Positions 1 to 7,321 of a DNA stretch of 35,041 nt are shown in pieces. The notes below the pieces were generated by a model that saw nothing but the letters and a program-made list of their open reading frames with translations, was not told the DNA's origin and searched no databases. How positions within the stretch are numbered: position 1 is the stretch's first letter; the number at the start of each line of letters is the position of its first letter. The DNA lies in assembly GCF_900106555.1 (NCBI RefSeq), contig NZ_FNOE01000029.1:1-35041 (forward strand), given 5' to 3'. The stretch is from Nitrosomonas oligotropha. GTDB taxonomy: Bacteria; Pseudomonadota; Gammaproteobacteria; Burkholderiales; Nitrosomonadaceae. Made by a program: the position numbers and the translations under genes.

Positions 1-315
1 GGTATCGAAATGAACGAGCTCGCCCGGGTAAGATTTGTTATAGCGCTTCGCTTCACGCTTGAGACGTTCCTGGATGGTTTGCTCGACCTTGGCCAAACGT
101 TTAAGGCCATACTGCAACGTCTTGAATCGTTGGTTGGTACTGTCACGCGGGATAAATTCCTGTAACCTAGCTCGTTTCAGTACGTCATAAATCGTTGGAC
201 GGCTGACGTGGAAGTGTTCTGCCAGCTGAACTACCTTCCACAACCGGGTTTGATATAGCCGCCAGATTTCCTGACGATCCAATAATGTTAAACGAGTACG
301 TTTGTGTATGTTCAT
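1..315 (-). CDS. IS481-like transposase, N-terminal 105 residues (cut by window edge)
   Basis: The first 105 codons of a transposase that moves the IS by DNA cleavage and strand transfer. The protein starts MNIHKRTRLTLLDRQEIW. A helix-turn-helix lies near residues 33-55 (LAEHFHVSRPTIYDVLKRA), followed by a basic linker. The visible part ends in PGELVHFDT, where D104 matches the first catalytic Asp of the DDE integrase core in this family. The ATG at 315 is supported by AGGAG ten bases upstream, although this site sits in a hairpin. The rest of the catalytic core lies off the edge, so intactness cannot be judged. The same N-terminus is encoded at 34994. Confidence 0.88.
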   Translation of the reverse strand, partial: MNIHKRTRLTLLDRQEIWRLYQTRLWKVVQLAEHFHVSRPTIYDVLKRARLQEFIPRDSTNQRFKTLQYGLKRLAKVEQTIQERLKREAKRYNKSYPGELVHFDT

Positions 316-316
316 T

Positions 317-340
317 TACAGTATTCTCCTGAATACTGTA
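317..340 (-). promoter_or_regulatory. Hairpin over the transposase ribosome-binding site, left copy
   Basis: Two perfect 10-base arms (TACAGTATTC / GAATACTGTA) enclose a 4-base loop. Read on the transposase strand, the loop is AGGA, the core of the Shine-Dalgarno sequence, and the hairpin ends one base before the ATG. If it forms in mRNA it would occlude initiation. Such structures are known in some IS to limit expression from outside transcripts. The same structure is at 34969-34992. Confidence 0.6.
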
Positions 341-365
341 AACAACGCTAGGAATTCTTACAGAT

Positions 366-1081
366 AATTCTATTTGGACTTTGGCATTATCATATGCTTC
401 TTGCCAATTTTCCTTTACCTCAGCCAGAACCTGCTCTGTTGTAGGCACTTCTATGCCACATATCTGATCCTGATCTTCAAGAGCATGCCCAAACGCACTA
501 TTTAATTGGTTAATGTCCTTCATGTTCTGGCAGAGATCATGAATATCCCACACAGTCACTCCAACTATTATTGATGTACCCAATACCGGAATTGCTTCAC
601 CTGGAAGCGATACAATATGACGTCTTGCACTCATAACCGATCGAGTGGCTATACGCTTTGATACTTTCTGAGCAGTTTTTATCTTTCTATCAGATTCCTT
701 TTTAAGCTTGGCATGCTTCTCCACCAACTCTGTGTTATTTCTGGCCAATCGGGTGTTTTTATCGACCAATTCTTTTGTTTTAACAGCCACATCATCATTT
801 TTTTTTACCGTTGGGCTCTGGCCAAGAATTTTCGTTAATGCCGTATCAGTCAATGCATATCCTAAGAAAGATTTTAATGTATTAAAGGCAGCGGTATGCA
901 AACTGTCGCTGACGAGTGTCGCAATGTTGGCGGATATAAGTCCCAAAAACGACAATAGTAAGAACACATTTTTTATTCTCTTCCGCAACGATGCGCTTTC
1001 TAATTTCGGTTTCTGTTCTTGTTTTCGTACTTGTTCAACAATCGCATCCACGGCACATTTCCTTTCTCTGATCGTTATCAA
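366..1081 (-). pseudogene. Uncharacterised membrane/coiled-coil protein, 3' end replaced by the IS
   Basis: The reading frame opens at 1081 (MITIRERKCAVDAIVEQ) and runs to a stop at 185, but about the last 60 codons are read through the IS, so only about 239 residues are native. A hydrophobic segment near residues 37-54 (FLLLSFLGLISANIATL) suggests one membrane anchor. Next comes a charged stretch (about 90-140, K/E/N-rich with LVEKHAKLKKES) likely to form a coiled coil. A more conserved-looking block follows (SLPGEAIPVLGTSIIVGVTV and on), with a second hydrophobic patch. I do not recognise a family with a known function. The native 3' end is missing, so either the gene is dead or a chimeric protein is made. 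It is divergent from the toxin-antitoxin remnant at 1109. Confidence 0.6.
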
Positions 1082-1108
1082 TTATCTGTAGCGGCACTAG
1101 TCTACATC

Positions 1109-1237
1109 ATGCGAAACACCAATATTCCAATCATCAGCATCCATGAAGCCAAGACCCACTTATCCCGGTTTATCGAAAAAGCGGCAGTGGGTGAAGAAAT
1201 TATCATTGCGAAAGCTGGGAAACCTATTGCTAAGTAG
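1109..1237 (+). pseudogene. Phd/YefM-type antitoxin fragment
   Basis: The 42 residues from the ATG at 1109 (MRNTNIPIISIHEAKTHLSR...) match the start of a Phd/YefM-type antitoxin. The elements seen are the beta strand IISIHEAKTHLSRFIEKA, the second helix, and the typical GEEIIIAKAGKPIAK hairpin. Full-length relatives continue with LVPLD...QPKK. Here a TAG at 1235 follows IAK, and the same frame goes on after the stop with LDTSEQPKK, so the C-terminal toxin-binding part has been lost by mutation. There is no clear ribosome-binding site. It is followed in frame by a PIN-toxin fragment. A short antitoxin able to bind DNA cannot be excluded. Confidence 0.75.
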
Positions 1238-1474
1238 GCACTGGACACGTCCGAGCAGCCAAAGAAATCGCCGATGGCGGAAATAACTTGTTTCATCGCA
1301 CTACCTATTTCCTCCGAGCACGCTGCGGGTGCTGCACATCTACCGATGATTCACTCCGATCCGTTTGATCGCCTGCTGATTAGTCAGGCGCTCGCAATGC
1401 CAGCCCGTTTCGTAAACGTCGGCGCCACATTGGCGGATTATTCTGAATTATTCGATTGGATAGGAAAATCATAA
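1238..1474 (+). pseudogene. PIN-domain (VapC-like) toxin C-terminal fragment
   Basis: The frame directly after the antitoxin stop ends with a stretch typical of the C-terminal half of PIN-domain ribonuclease toxins. It reads LPISSEHAAGAAHLP, then HSDPFDRLLISQALA, with the conserved Asp of the DPFDRLLI motif present. The last part (FVNVGATLADYSELFDW) has lost the usual T.D motif. The N-terminal half, with the first catalytic Asp, is absent: antitoxin residues run directly into toxin residues, so an internal deletion fused the two genes. The PIN relationship is recognised from the motif. The product should be inactive. Confidence 0.72.
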
Positions 1475-1871
1475 TATCCACGCGATGAAAGTTTTACGGC
1501 GGTACCAGAATGGCGTGATCAGGCGCAGATTTAATAGCTGTTGATTTGCGATCTCTTATTGAGAAAGTTGAGGGATTCATTCCCGCTCGATGCAGAGCTT
1601 TTCTCGGCGGCACAGCCTACCATGCTTGCGGAAAAAGTAGCATAATCCGTGAGTGGGTTAGTCAAGCGCACCATCATTGACCCAAAACTAGTGCAAGAAT
1701 ACTAAAAAAACAGTATGGATTTTCCATTACAACCATCTATGCCTCAGTATATATTTCTGTATATGCACTAGTATTGAAATAAAAATCTAGTTTGTAATGT
1801 GTTATTGAAGCATATGACATTAGTAGCCAGATTTTGATTGAAGGAATATTTTTTACATACAAGGAAAAATA
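1475..1871. other. Gene-free stretch with an eroded reading frame and the upstream region of a PEP-CTERM gene
   Basis: From 1481 to 1645 one plus frame reads like decayed coding sequence: RDESFTAVPEWRDQAQI, two consecutive stops (1532-1537), then 35 codons ending FPLDAELFSAAQPTMLAEKVA before a TAA. It lies in the same frame as the upstream toxin remnant. I cannot name its parent. From about 1690 the sequence is AT-rich and leads to the gene at 1872. I see no clear promoter match. Confidence 0.4.
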
Positions 1872-2510
1872 ATGATGAATCTTAGAAAAATGAAAAACTC
1901 CTCGCCGTTGAAATTGTTTTCATCGATAGGTGTTTTTATGCGCTGTAGCGTCATCGGTGCTGCCGCGATGCTGACTGTTGGCAGCGCTCAGGCATTGGAT
2001 TTCCAGCTTGTTTCGCATATTGGCGACAACTATAGCTACACGCTAACCTATGGACCAAATGACAATATGTGGTACGTTGAAAATGGTAATGTGCACGCAA
2101 CGATCCAGTTATCGGGCTTGTTTGGGGTCACCAGTGTTTTCGGCCCGCTCGATAACGACTTTCCGTCCGGTTCTCTTCACGATGGGCAGTTAAAATGGAC
2201 AGGCAGTGTATTGTCTGGCGGCTCGGTCGTGCGCTTTACGATGCCCGAAGAAGACGTTGGTACCGGTAACTTCGGGTCAGACATGCATGTAATTGGCTTC
2301 ACACTCGTTGCGCCTCATACATCCGCAATCGATAAGATCGTTCTGGATACCAACGGTTTCTATAGCGGCCACACGTTGGCTGATCGGGACGTGCATATGC
2401 TCATTTCCGGCCCTGGTGTACCGGCGGTACCTGAGCCTTCTGCCTATGCAATGATGATCGCTGGAATATTGGGTATTGGCATGATGCTCCGGCGGCGGCG
2501 CTTGTGTTAA
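1872..2510 (+). CDS. PEP-CTERM sorting-domain exported protein
   Basis: A 212-residue exported protein. The N-terminus has a basic region (RKMKNSSPLK), a hydrophobic core (about 26-38) and a likely signal-peptidase site at AQA before LDFQL. The C-terminus has VPEPS (about residue 187 on), a hydrophobic helix (AYAMMIAGILGIGMML) and a terminal RRRR cluster. This is the PEP-CTERM signal recognised by exosortase/EpsH systems, which process such proteins at the inner membrane for surface or exopolysaccharide association. The body is beta-rich and otherwise unrecognised. ATGs at 1872 and 1875 share the upstream AAGGAAAAATA. It is transcribed alone and converges on the collar operon. No exosortase gene is in the window. 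Confidence 0.88.
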   Translation: MMNLRKMKNSSPLKLFSSIGVFMRCSVIGAAAMLTVGSAQALDFQLVSHIGDNYSYTLTYGPNDNMWYVENGNVHATIQLSGLFGVTSVFGPLDNDFPSGSLHDGQLKWTGSVLSGGSVVRFTMPEEDVGTGNFGSDMHVIGFTLVAPHTSAIDKIVLDTNGFYSGHTLADRDVHMLISGPGVPAVPEPSAYAMMIAGILGIGMMLRRRRLC

Positions 2511-2636
2511 TCGGTACGCCTTATCTTTCTCAAACTGGCATGCAACTTTCGGCTAATCTCTGAGCGCGATTTCCGTTCCTAAAGTATCGACCCGTCGGAT
2601 AAGACTTTGAGTTGCTATATAAAATGCTAAAAAGTC

Positions 2637-2666
2637 AAATACCACCGGACTTTCCCAGTGGTATTT
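2637..2666. terminator. Bidirectional terminator-like hairpin between convergent genes
   Basis: Perfect 9-base arms AAATACCAC / GTGGTATTT are separated by 12 bases. They lie between the PEP-CTERM gene ending at 2510 and the collar operon ending at 2672. A T-rich stretch follows on the minus-strand side (GACTTTTT), so it best serves the minus operon. Confidence 0.6.
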
Positions 2667-2671
2667 GTTAA

Positions 2672-3172
2672 CTAACTCCGGCTCGGAAAAATACCCTGCA
2701 AAGCAATGCAATAATTCACTACGAGATAGGGCTGCATATTGGGATGTGGCGCCCCACCGACATTACCAACCGCTGTGGCAGCCATGGTGGCGCCACCTGT
2801 GCTGCTGAACACGACATTGCCGCCGGAATCCTGCGCCCAGAACTTTCCCGCCGGACTGGTCTGAGTTCCGGCTACATTGCTGCAGTTTGCCGTATGACTG
2901 TGCGGGGGAATCTGAGCGGTTGTAAGCGTCACGCTTTCTTGCCCTCCGCGTTCTCCCTGGGTATGCGCCGAATTCACGTGCATCCCGGCACGGCCGCGAA
3001 GATCCGGCAGTGCAAACGTGGTGCGGCCGTCTCCGCCGTACATCGTGCCCAATAACGAAAACAGTGCAGTGTTTTGCGCAATCGGCAACAACTGGCCATC
3101 GCAACTCGCCCAGCCCTTGGGCGGAAAACCGAATGCAAAGGGCCGAATCTCTCCTAAAAATGGATCGTCCAT
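2672..3172 (-). CDS. Phage tail-collar domain protein (microcystin-dependent-protein-like), paralog 3
   Basis: A 166-residue protein, the last of three tandem paralogs. The N-terminal half is a tail-collar domain: GEIRPFAFGFPPKGWASCDG, then LLPIAQNTALFSLLGTMYGGDG, then TTFALPDLRGR. A QIPPHSHT motif near residue 92 is followed by a Gly/Ser/Thr-rich region, and MQPYLVVNYCIALQGIFPSRS closes the protein. The same C-terminal pattern recurs in all three. In phages this fold is at tail-fibre tips; the bacterial stand-alone proteins have no settled function. There is no signal peptide. AGAGGATAGT precedes the ATG. It follows the middle paralog by 47 bases. No other tail genes are near, so a prophage is not supported. 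Confidence 0.87.
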   Translation of the reverse strand: MDDPFLGEIRPFAFGFPPKGWASCDGQLLPIAQNTALFSLLGTMYGGDGRTTFALPDLRGRAGMHVNSAHTQGERGGQESVTLTTAQIPPHSHTANCSNVAGTQTSPAGKFWAQDSGGNVVFSSTGGATMAATAVGNVGGAPHPNMQPYLVVNYCIALQGIFPSRS

Positions 3173-3219
3173 ACTATCCTCTCATTATCTTGTCGAATTC
3201 TTGCTGCGAAATACCGGCT

Positions 3220-3738
3220 TCAACTTCTAGGCGGAAATACGCCTCGCAACGCAATGCAGAAGTTCAGCACCAGATACGGCTGAAGATTATCGTGCGCTTG
3301 CCCGCCACCGGTAGCGGTGATTGTTCCAGCCGCCATCTGCGCCGGTCCGCTATCGCCGTATTCCTTGCTTCCGCCCAGATCCTGCGCCCAGAAATTTCCT
3401 GCGGGAGCGGGTTTGTTGCCGTTTCCGGCTTGTGCGTTGGCCGGGTGGCTATGCGACGGAATCTGCTGGATTGTCAACGTTTCCGTCGCCGTACCGCCGG
3501 ATTCACCCAAAACGCGCTTGGAGAGACCGCCTCCCTGCCCTGCGCCCATGACGACATTACCTTGGAGGTTAGGCAGCGCGAAGGTCGATTTGCCATCGCC
3601 GCCATAGGTTGTACCAAGAATCGAAAATAATGCCGTATTGCTGGCAATGGGCAACAACTGACCATTACACTGCGCCCAGCCCACCGGCGCGAAATTAAAT
3701 CCAAACGAGCGGATTTCTCCAATATACGGATCACTCAT
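3220..3738 (-). CDS. Phage tail-collar domain protein, paralog 2
   Basis: A 172-residue paralog beginning MSDPYIGEIRSFGFNFAPVG. The domain order is the same as its neighbours: WAQCNGQLLPIASNTALFSILG, GTTYGGDGKSTFALPNLQG, then QIPSHSHPANA, a glycine-rich stretch, and LQPYLVLNFCIALRGVFPPRS at the end. An in-frame ATG at 3759 would add seven residues. I prefer 3738 because AAGGAGA lies 8 bases upstream and the protein then aligns with MPDPYLGEI and MDDPFLGEI of the others. It lacks the second Cys (the CSN near the HSHT motif) found in paralogs 1 and 3. The role is unknown; it is co-transcribed with its neighbours. Confidence 0.87.
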   Translation of the reverse strand: MSDPYIGEIRSFGFNFAPVGWAQCNGQLLPIASNTALFSILGTTYGGDGKSTFALPNLQGNVVMGAGQGGGLSKRVLGESGGTATETLTIQQIPSHSHPANAQAGNGNKPAPAGNFWAQDLGGSKEYGDSGPAQMAAGTITATGGGQAHDNLQPYLVLNFCIALRGVFPPRS

Positions 3739-3785
3739 ACCAGAATCTCCTTTTTTCAACTGCCGCCAGCCGTTCTCTTGTCATC

Positions 3786-4307
3786 CTAGTTTCTAGAAGG
3801 ATAGATACCTTCGAGCGCGATAATGTAGTTGATAACTAAATAAGGTTGCACATTGTTATGCGGTTGCCCGCCGCCGGTATTGCCGATCGCCGTAGCGGCC
3901 ATGGTGCTGCTGCTGGCCGTGCTATAGGCTCCGGTATTGCTGCCGGGATCGGTCGACCAATAGCTGTTGATGGGGCTCGCGCTATTGCCGGTGGTATTGG
4001 AACAGACCGCTGTATGGTTGTGAGCGGCCAATTGCCCAGTAGTCAAAGTGACTGTTTCACTGCCACCCAGCTCTCCGGTCACCTTGGGACTAAGACCGGG
4101 CCCGGTACCTTGATGCAGCGGGATACGGCTGGCGAGATTCGGCAAAGCGAAAGTCGATGCGCCATCACCACCGTAGGTTGTTCCGATTAATGAAAACAGC
4201 GCATCGTTCTCCGCTATTGAAAGCAACTGTCCCTGGCATAAAGCCCAGCCGGCGGGAGCAAAATTGCCGGCAAAGGTCTTGATTTCACCTAAATATGGAT
4301 CGGGCAT
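3786..4307 (-). CDS. Phage tail-collar domain protein, paralog 1
   Basis: A 173-residue protein and the first of the trio. MPDPYLGEIKTFAGNFAPAG opens the collar domain, followed by WALCQGQLLSIAENDALFSLIG, TTYGGDGASTFALPNLASR and an AHNHTAVCSNTTG segment. The Ser/Thr/Gly-rich C-terminal half ends VQPYLVINYIIALEGIYPSRN. AAGGAGAGATTGT precedes the ATG. It sits 51 bases downstream of a PEP-CTERM gene on the same strand, so the four genes probably form one transcript. The collar assignment is strong; the biological role is not known. Confidence 0.87.
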   Translation of the reverse strand: MPDPYLGEIKTFAGNFAPAGWALCQGQLLSIAENDALFSLIGTTYGGDGASTFALPNLASRIPLHQGTGPGLSPKVTGELGGSETVTLTTGQLAAHNHTAVCSNTTGNSASPINSYWSTDPGSNTGAYSTASSSTMAATAIGNTGGGQPHNNVQPYLVINYIIALEGIYPSRN

Positions 4308-4358
4308 ACAATCTCTCCTTACATCTAAAAGGTTTTACCGCCAAAACCCGCAGCAGTA

Positions 4359-5006
4359 TCAAGCCATCTTGCGCCGCGCCGCAGCCAATACCGCCGGAAC
4401 CCCGAGCAGCAGCAGCGTGCTTGTCAGCGGTTCCGGAACGGCGGTGGCGATATCCAGCGTGGAGAAATCAAGCCCGGCACCGTTAAACGTCGTTTCACCG
4501 AACAAGCCCAATCCCGGACCCGCCAGCGACAGGGAAACGTTGACTGTACCCGACGCCAATCCGGCAAAAGTCGATGATGGCAACGTCAGCGTATACACGT
4601 TATCCTCCTTACTAGCACCACCGTGCGATTCAAACAGCGTATTGAGCGCGCTGGTCAGATCCACTCCATTGACGGTAAAGGACGCTACTTGATTTCCGGT
4701 AGCAGCGGATTCGTGATCATAAATGCCAAGTATCAAGCTGCCACCGAGGATGGTATCTGCGATTGCGCCGTAGGAAAATGTCCAACTGGCTGAGAAATTC
4801 GAACCGGTATCGGAATCTCCACCAATGAATGGACCAAACGGCGCGGGCTCTCCGAGTCCAGCGGTCGTAAAAGGACCAACGGCCGGCGTCGCACCGTCCG
4901 CAAAATCCTGATCACCGAGGGTTACGACCGTGTTTGCAAGCGCAAACTGCGATCCGGCCATCAGCGCGAGTGCTACGATTGTTTTTGCAGGTAAATATTT
5001 TTTCAT
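4359..5006 (-). CDS. PEP-CTERM sorting-domain exported protein, first gene of the collar operon
   Basis: A 215-residue exported protein. The N-terminal signal peptide MKKYLPAKTIVALALMAG is followed by SQFALA, a likely cleavage site before NTVVTLG. The body is acidic and glycine-rich and predicted to be beta-sandwich-like (for example SWTFSYGAIADTILGGSLIL). The C-terminus carries AVPEPLTSTLLLLGVPAVLA and then AARRK, a PEP-CTERM signal with a basic tail. It should be exported and handled by an exosortase encoded elsewhere. AAGGAGAACTTTCTA precedes the ATG. It leads an apparent operon with three tail-collar genes, which suggests that its partner or ligand may be those proteins. That link is inference only. 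Confidence 0.87.
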   Translation of the reverse strand: MKKYLPAKTIVALALMAGSQFALANTVVTLGDQDFADGATPAVGPFTTAGLGEPAPFGPFIGGDSDTGSNFSASWTFSYGAIADTILGGSLILGIYDHESAATGNQVASFTVNGVDLTSALNTLFESHGGASKEDNVYTLTLPSSTFAGLASGTVNVSLSLAGPGLGLFGETTFNGAGLDFSTLDIATAVPEPLTSTLLLLGVPAVLAAARRKMA

Positions 5007-5117
5007 TAGAAAGTTCTCCTTGGGATACGCGAATGTTTTTTCTTTGAATTGATAAGATTACAGCCCTAGTCATCGGCTTTACGACCGAAACGAGACCGAT
5101 TCCCGTCAACCAGTTCA

Positions 5118-5143
5118 GTTACGTTATACTCTCATATCGTAAC
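5118..5143. promoter_or_regulatory. Dyad between the divergent collar operon and hox genes
   Basis: GTTACG and CGTAAC form a 6-base dyad with a 14-base spacer. It lies about 110 bases upstream of the minus-strand PEP-CTERM start and 140 bases before hoxY. It could be an operator for either direction. The arms are short, so chance is possible. Confidence 0.3.
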
Positions 5144-5285
5144 CCAGATCAAGGGATTTCTGCATCGGCAATTCATTATATTATTCATGAAAATAACCGC
5201 ATTCGACCGGCGTTTAATGACAGGTAAAACAAAAACGCCATGCACCCGCTGTGTAAGAACTATCCGTCAAGGAATCCGATAAAAA

Positions 5286-5843
5286 ATGACGACTGAACAC
5301 ACGATCAAACGCAAATTCAAAATCGCCACCACATCGTTGGCCGGCTGCTTTGGTTGTCACATGTCTTTTTTGGATATGGACGAGCGTCTCGCCGTTTTAC
5401 TTGAACAGGTTGAATTGGATCGTTCACCATTCACCGACATCAAGCACTGCGGCCCGTGCGATATCGGCTTGATCGAAGGCGGTGTGTGCAACGCGGAAAA
5501 CGTGCATGTGCTGCGCGAATTCCGCGCCAACTGCGCCATCTTGGTGGCGGTCGGCGCGTGCGCGATCAACGGCGGCGTACCGGCAATGCGCAATTATTTC
5601 GACTTGCAGGAGTGTTTGGAGGAAGTGTATTTAAGCGGAACCGGCATCACTCATCCGCAGATCCCCAATGACCCCGAATTGCCGTTGTTGCTCGACAGGG
5701 TATACCCGGTTAGCGAAGTGGTGCACATCGACTACTATCTACCCGGCTGCCCGCCTTCCGCCGATGCGTTTCTGCAACTGCTCGAACCGCTGCTGACTGG
5801 ACAAAAGCCGGTCATTGCCAAATCCCAATTACATTACGATTAA
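5286..5843 (+). CDS. hoxY: [NiFe]-hydrogenase small subunit, HoxY-like
   Basis: A 185-residue small subunit of a cytoplasmic bidirectional (NAD-linked, group 3d) [NiFe] hydrogenase. It carries the proximal [4Fe-4S] cluster that passes electrons from the active site. Expected ligands are visible: C21 and C24 in CFGCH, C92 in VGACAINGG, and the Cys of PGCPPSAD near residue 155. CGPCD at 55-59 is also typical of HoxY. There is no Tat signal, which fits a soluble enzyme. AAGGA lies 13 bases before the ATG, rather far. hoxH starts five bases after it. The usual upstream hoxF and hoxU are not here: the upstream neighbour is an unrelated divergent gene. Confidence 0.9.
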   Translation: MTTEHTIKRKFKIATTSLAGCFGCHMSFLDMDERLAVLLEQVELDRSPFTDIKHCGPCDIGLIEGGVCNAENVHVLREFRANCAILVAVGACAINGGVPAMRNYFDLQECLEEVYLSGTGITHPQIPNDPELPLLLDRVYPVSEVVHIDYYLPGCPPSADAFLQLLEPLLTGQKPVIAKSQLHYD

Positions 5844-5848
5844 GCGCT

Positions 5849-7321
5849 ATGGAGCCAGACAAACCCGCATCGCCGACAACCCGCCGCATTGCCATCGATC
5901 CGGTCACGCGCGTCGAAGGGCACGGCAAAATCACACTGCTGATCGACGATCACAACCACATCATCGAAGCGCGCTTCCATATCGTCGAGTTTCGCGGTTT
6001 CGAGAAATTCATTCAGGGCCGCCCGTTCTGGGAAGTACCGTTCTTCGTGCAACGCTTATGCGGCATTTGCCCGGTCAGCCACCAGCTGGCAGCGGCGAAA
6101 GCGGTCGATCAGATCGTGGGCGTGCAACAACTCACACCCTCTGCGACAAAACTGCGCCGCTTGCTGCATTTCGGCCAGATGCTGCAATCGCACGCACTGC
6201 ATTTCTTTCACTTGTCGTCGCCCGATTTTCTGTTCGGTTTCGGCAGCGATCCGCGACAGCGCAATATTGCCGGCGTGCTGGAGCAATTCCCGGAAATTGC
6301 AATGAAAGGCGTCAAACTGCGCAAATTCGGCCAGCAAATCATCGAAGCGATCACCGGCAAACGCATTCACGGCACCGGCACCGTGCCCGGCGGCATGAAC
6401 AAACCGCTCACGCTGCCTGAACGAGATGCGTTGCTGACCGGGATTGACGATATTCTGCAATGGAGTCAGGAAGCACTGGCGCTGAACGAAGAAATTCACA
6501 CCGCACACCCGGAACATCGTGATTTCGGCACGCTGCATAGCCACTACATGAGCATGACCGGCAGCAACGGCGAACTGGAGTTCTACCACGGCGGATTGCG
6601 TGCGCACGCTGCCGATGGCAATTCCATTTTCGATCAGTTCGATTACTGCGATTACCAACAAATCCTCAAGGAAGAAGTGCGTTCTTGGAGCTACCTGAAA
6701 TTCCCGTATTTTTCCGCATTGGGAACCGGACAAGGCTGGTACCGCGTCGGCCCGCTCGCACGCATCAACAACTGCGACCGCATCTCAACGCCGCTGGCCG
6801 AAGCCGCGCGATTGCGCTTCAGAGCCTACGGCAACGGCGGAGCGGTACACGACACGCTGGCATACCACTGGGCGCGTATGATCGAACTGCTACACTGCAC
6901 CGAATCGATCCACGCCTTGCTGCAAGACCCGGACATCACCGGCACCGATTTATTAGCGGATAAAGGCGACCGGCAACCGCAAGGCATCGGCGTCATCGAA
7001 GCCCCGCGCGGCACATTGTTTCATCATTATCAGGTCAACGACAAAGGACTGGTCACGCATGCTAACCTGATCGTCTCGACCACCAGCAACAACCAAGCCA
7101 TGAACGAATCAGTACGCGTGGTCGCCAACCAATACCTTGACGGCCAGGAAATCACCGAAGCGCTGCTGAACCACCTCGAAGTCGCCGTGCGCGCGTACGA
7201 TCCCTGTCTGTCGTGCGCCACGCATGCGTTGGGAAAAATGCCGCTGCAAGTGACGTTACAAAACACAACAGGAAAAGTGGTTCATCAATTGACGAAAGGA
7301 GTGGACGGTGAAGTTCGATGA
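5849..7321 (+). CDS. hoxH: [NiFe]-hydrogenase large subunit, HoxH-like
   Basis: A 490-residue catalytic subunit that binds the NiFe(CN)2CO centre for H2 oxidation or evolution. The nickel ligands are seen as C71/C74 in RLCGICPVSH and C453/C456 in DPCLSCATH. A 31-residue extension follows H459 (ALGKMPLQVTL...), which relatives remove with the endopeptidase HoxW after nickel insertion. The gene therefore encodes an unprocessed precursor that needs a maturation protease. DPVTRVEGHGK near the N-terminus is another family hallmark. The length is normal. No hoxF, hoxU, hoxW or hyp gene lies in the window, so they must be elsewhere or the enzyme works differently. Confidence 0.92.
   Translation: MEPDKPASPTTRRIAIDPVTRVEGHGKITLLIDDHNHIIEARFHIVEFRGFEKFIQGRPFWEVPFFVQRLCGICPVSHQLAAAKAVDQIVGVQQLTPSATKLRRLLHFGQMLQSHALHFFHLSSPDFLFGFGSDPRQRNIAGVLEQFPEIAMKGVKLRKFGQQIIEAITGKRIHGTGTVPGGMNKPLTLPERDALLTGIDDILQWSQEALALNEEIHTAHPEHRDFGTLHSHYMSMTGSNGELEFYHGGLRAHAADGNSIFDQFDYCDYQQILKEEVRSWSYLKFPYFSALGTGQGWYRVGPLARINNCDRISTPLAEAARLRFRAYGNGGAVHDTLAYHWARMIELLHCTESIHALLQDPDITGTDLLADKGDRQPQGIGVIEAPRGTLFHHYQVNDKGLVTHANLIVSTTSNNQAMNESVRVVANQYLDGQEITEALLNHLEVAVRAYDPCLSCATHALGKMPLQVTLQNTTGKVVHQLTKGVDGEVR

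Larger units (their letters stand above)
1..362 (-). mobile_element. IS481-like insertion sequence, left copy (partial)
   Basis: This is the 5' end of an insertion sequence that runs off the left edge. Its outer end is placed at 362 because the sequence from there inward (minus strand TGTAAGAATTCC...) matches the right-edge copy starting at 34947, while the flanks outside differ. Over about 95 shared bases the two copies differ at 3 positions. The terminal TG and the encoded transposase fit the IS481 family. The other end, the target duplication and the total length lie outside the window. Confidence 0.85.

Noticed and set aside
3010..3630. 206-codon plus-strand ORF opposite the collar genes
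   Set aside because: It is antisense to two well-supported collar paralogs, is rich in Arg/Cys/Ser, and has no domain.
2672..4307. Prophage or tail-like injection system
   Set aside because: Only collar-domain proteins are present. There is no sheath, tube, baseplate, terminase, portal or integrase gene nearby.
5815..6420. 201-codon plus-strand ORF overlapping hoxH
   Set aside because: It is a frame shadow of hoxH with low-complexity Arg/His content.
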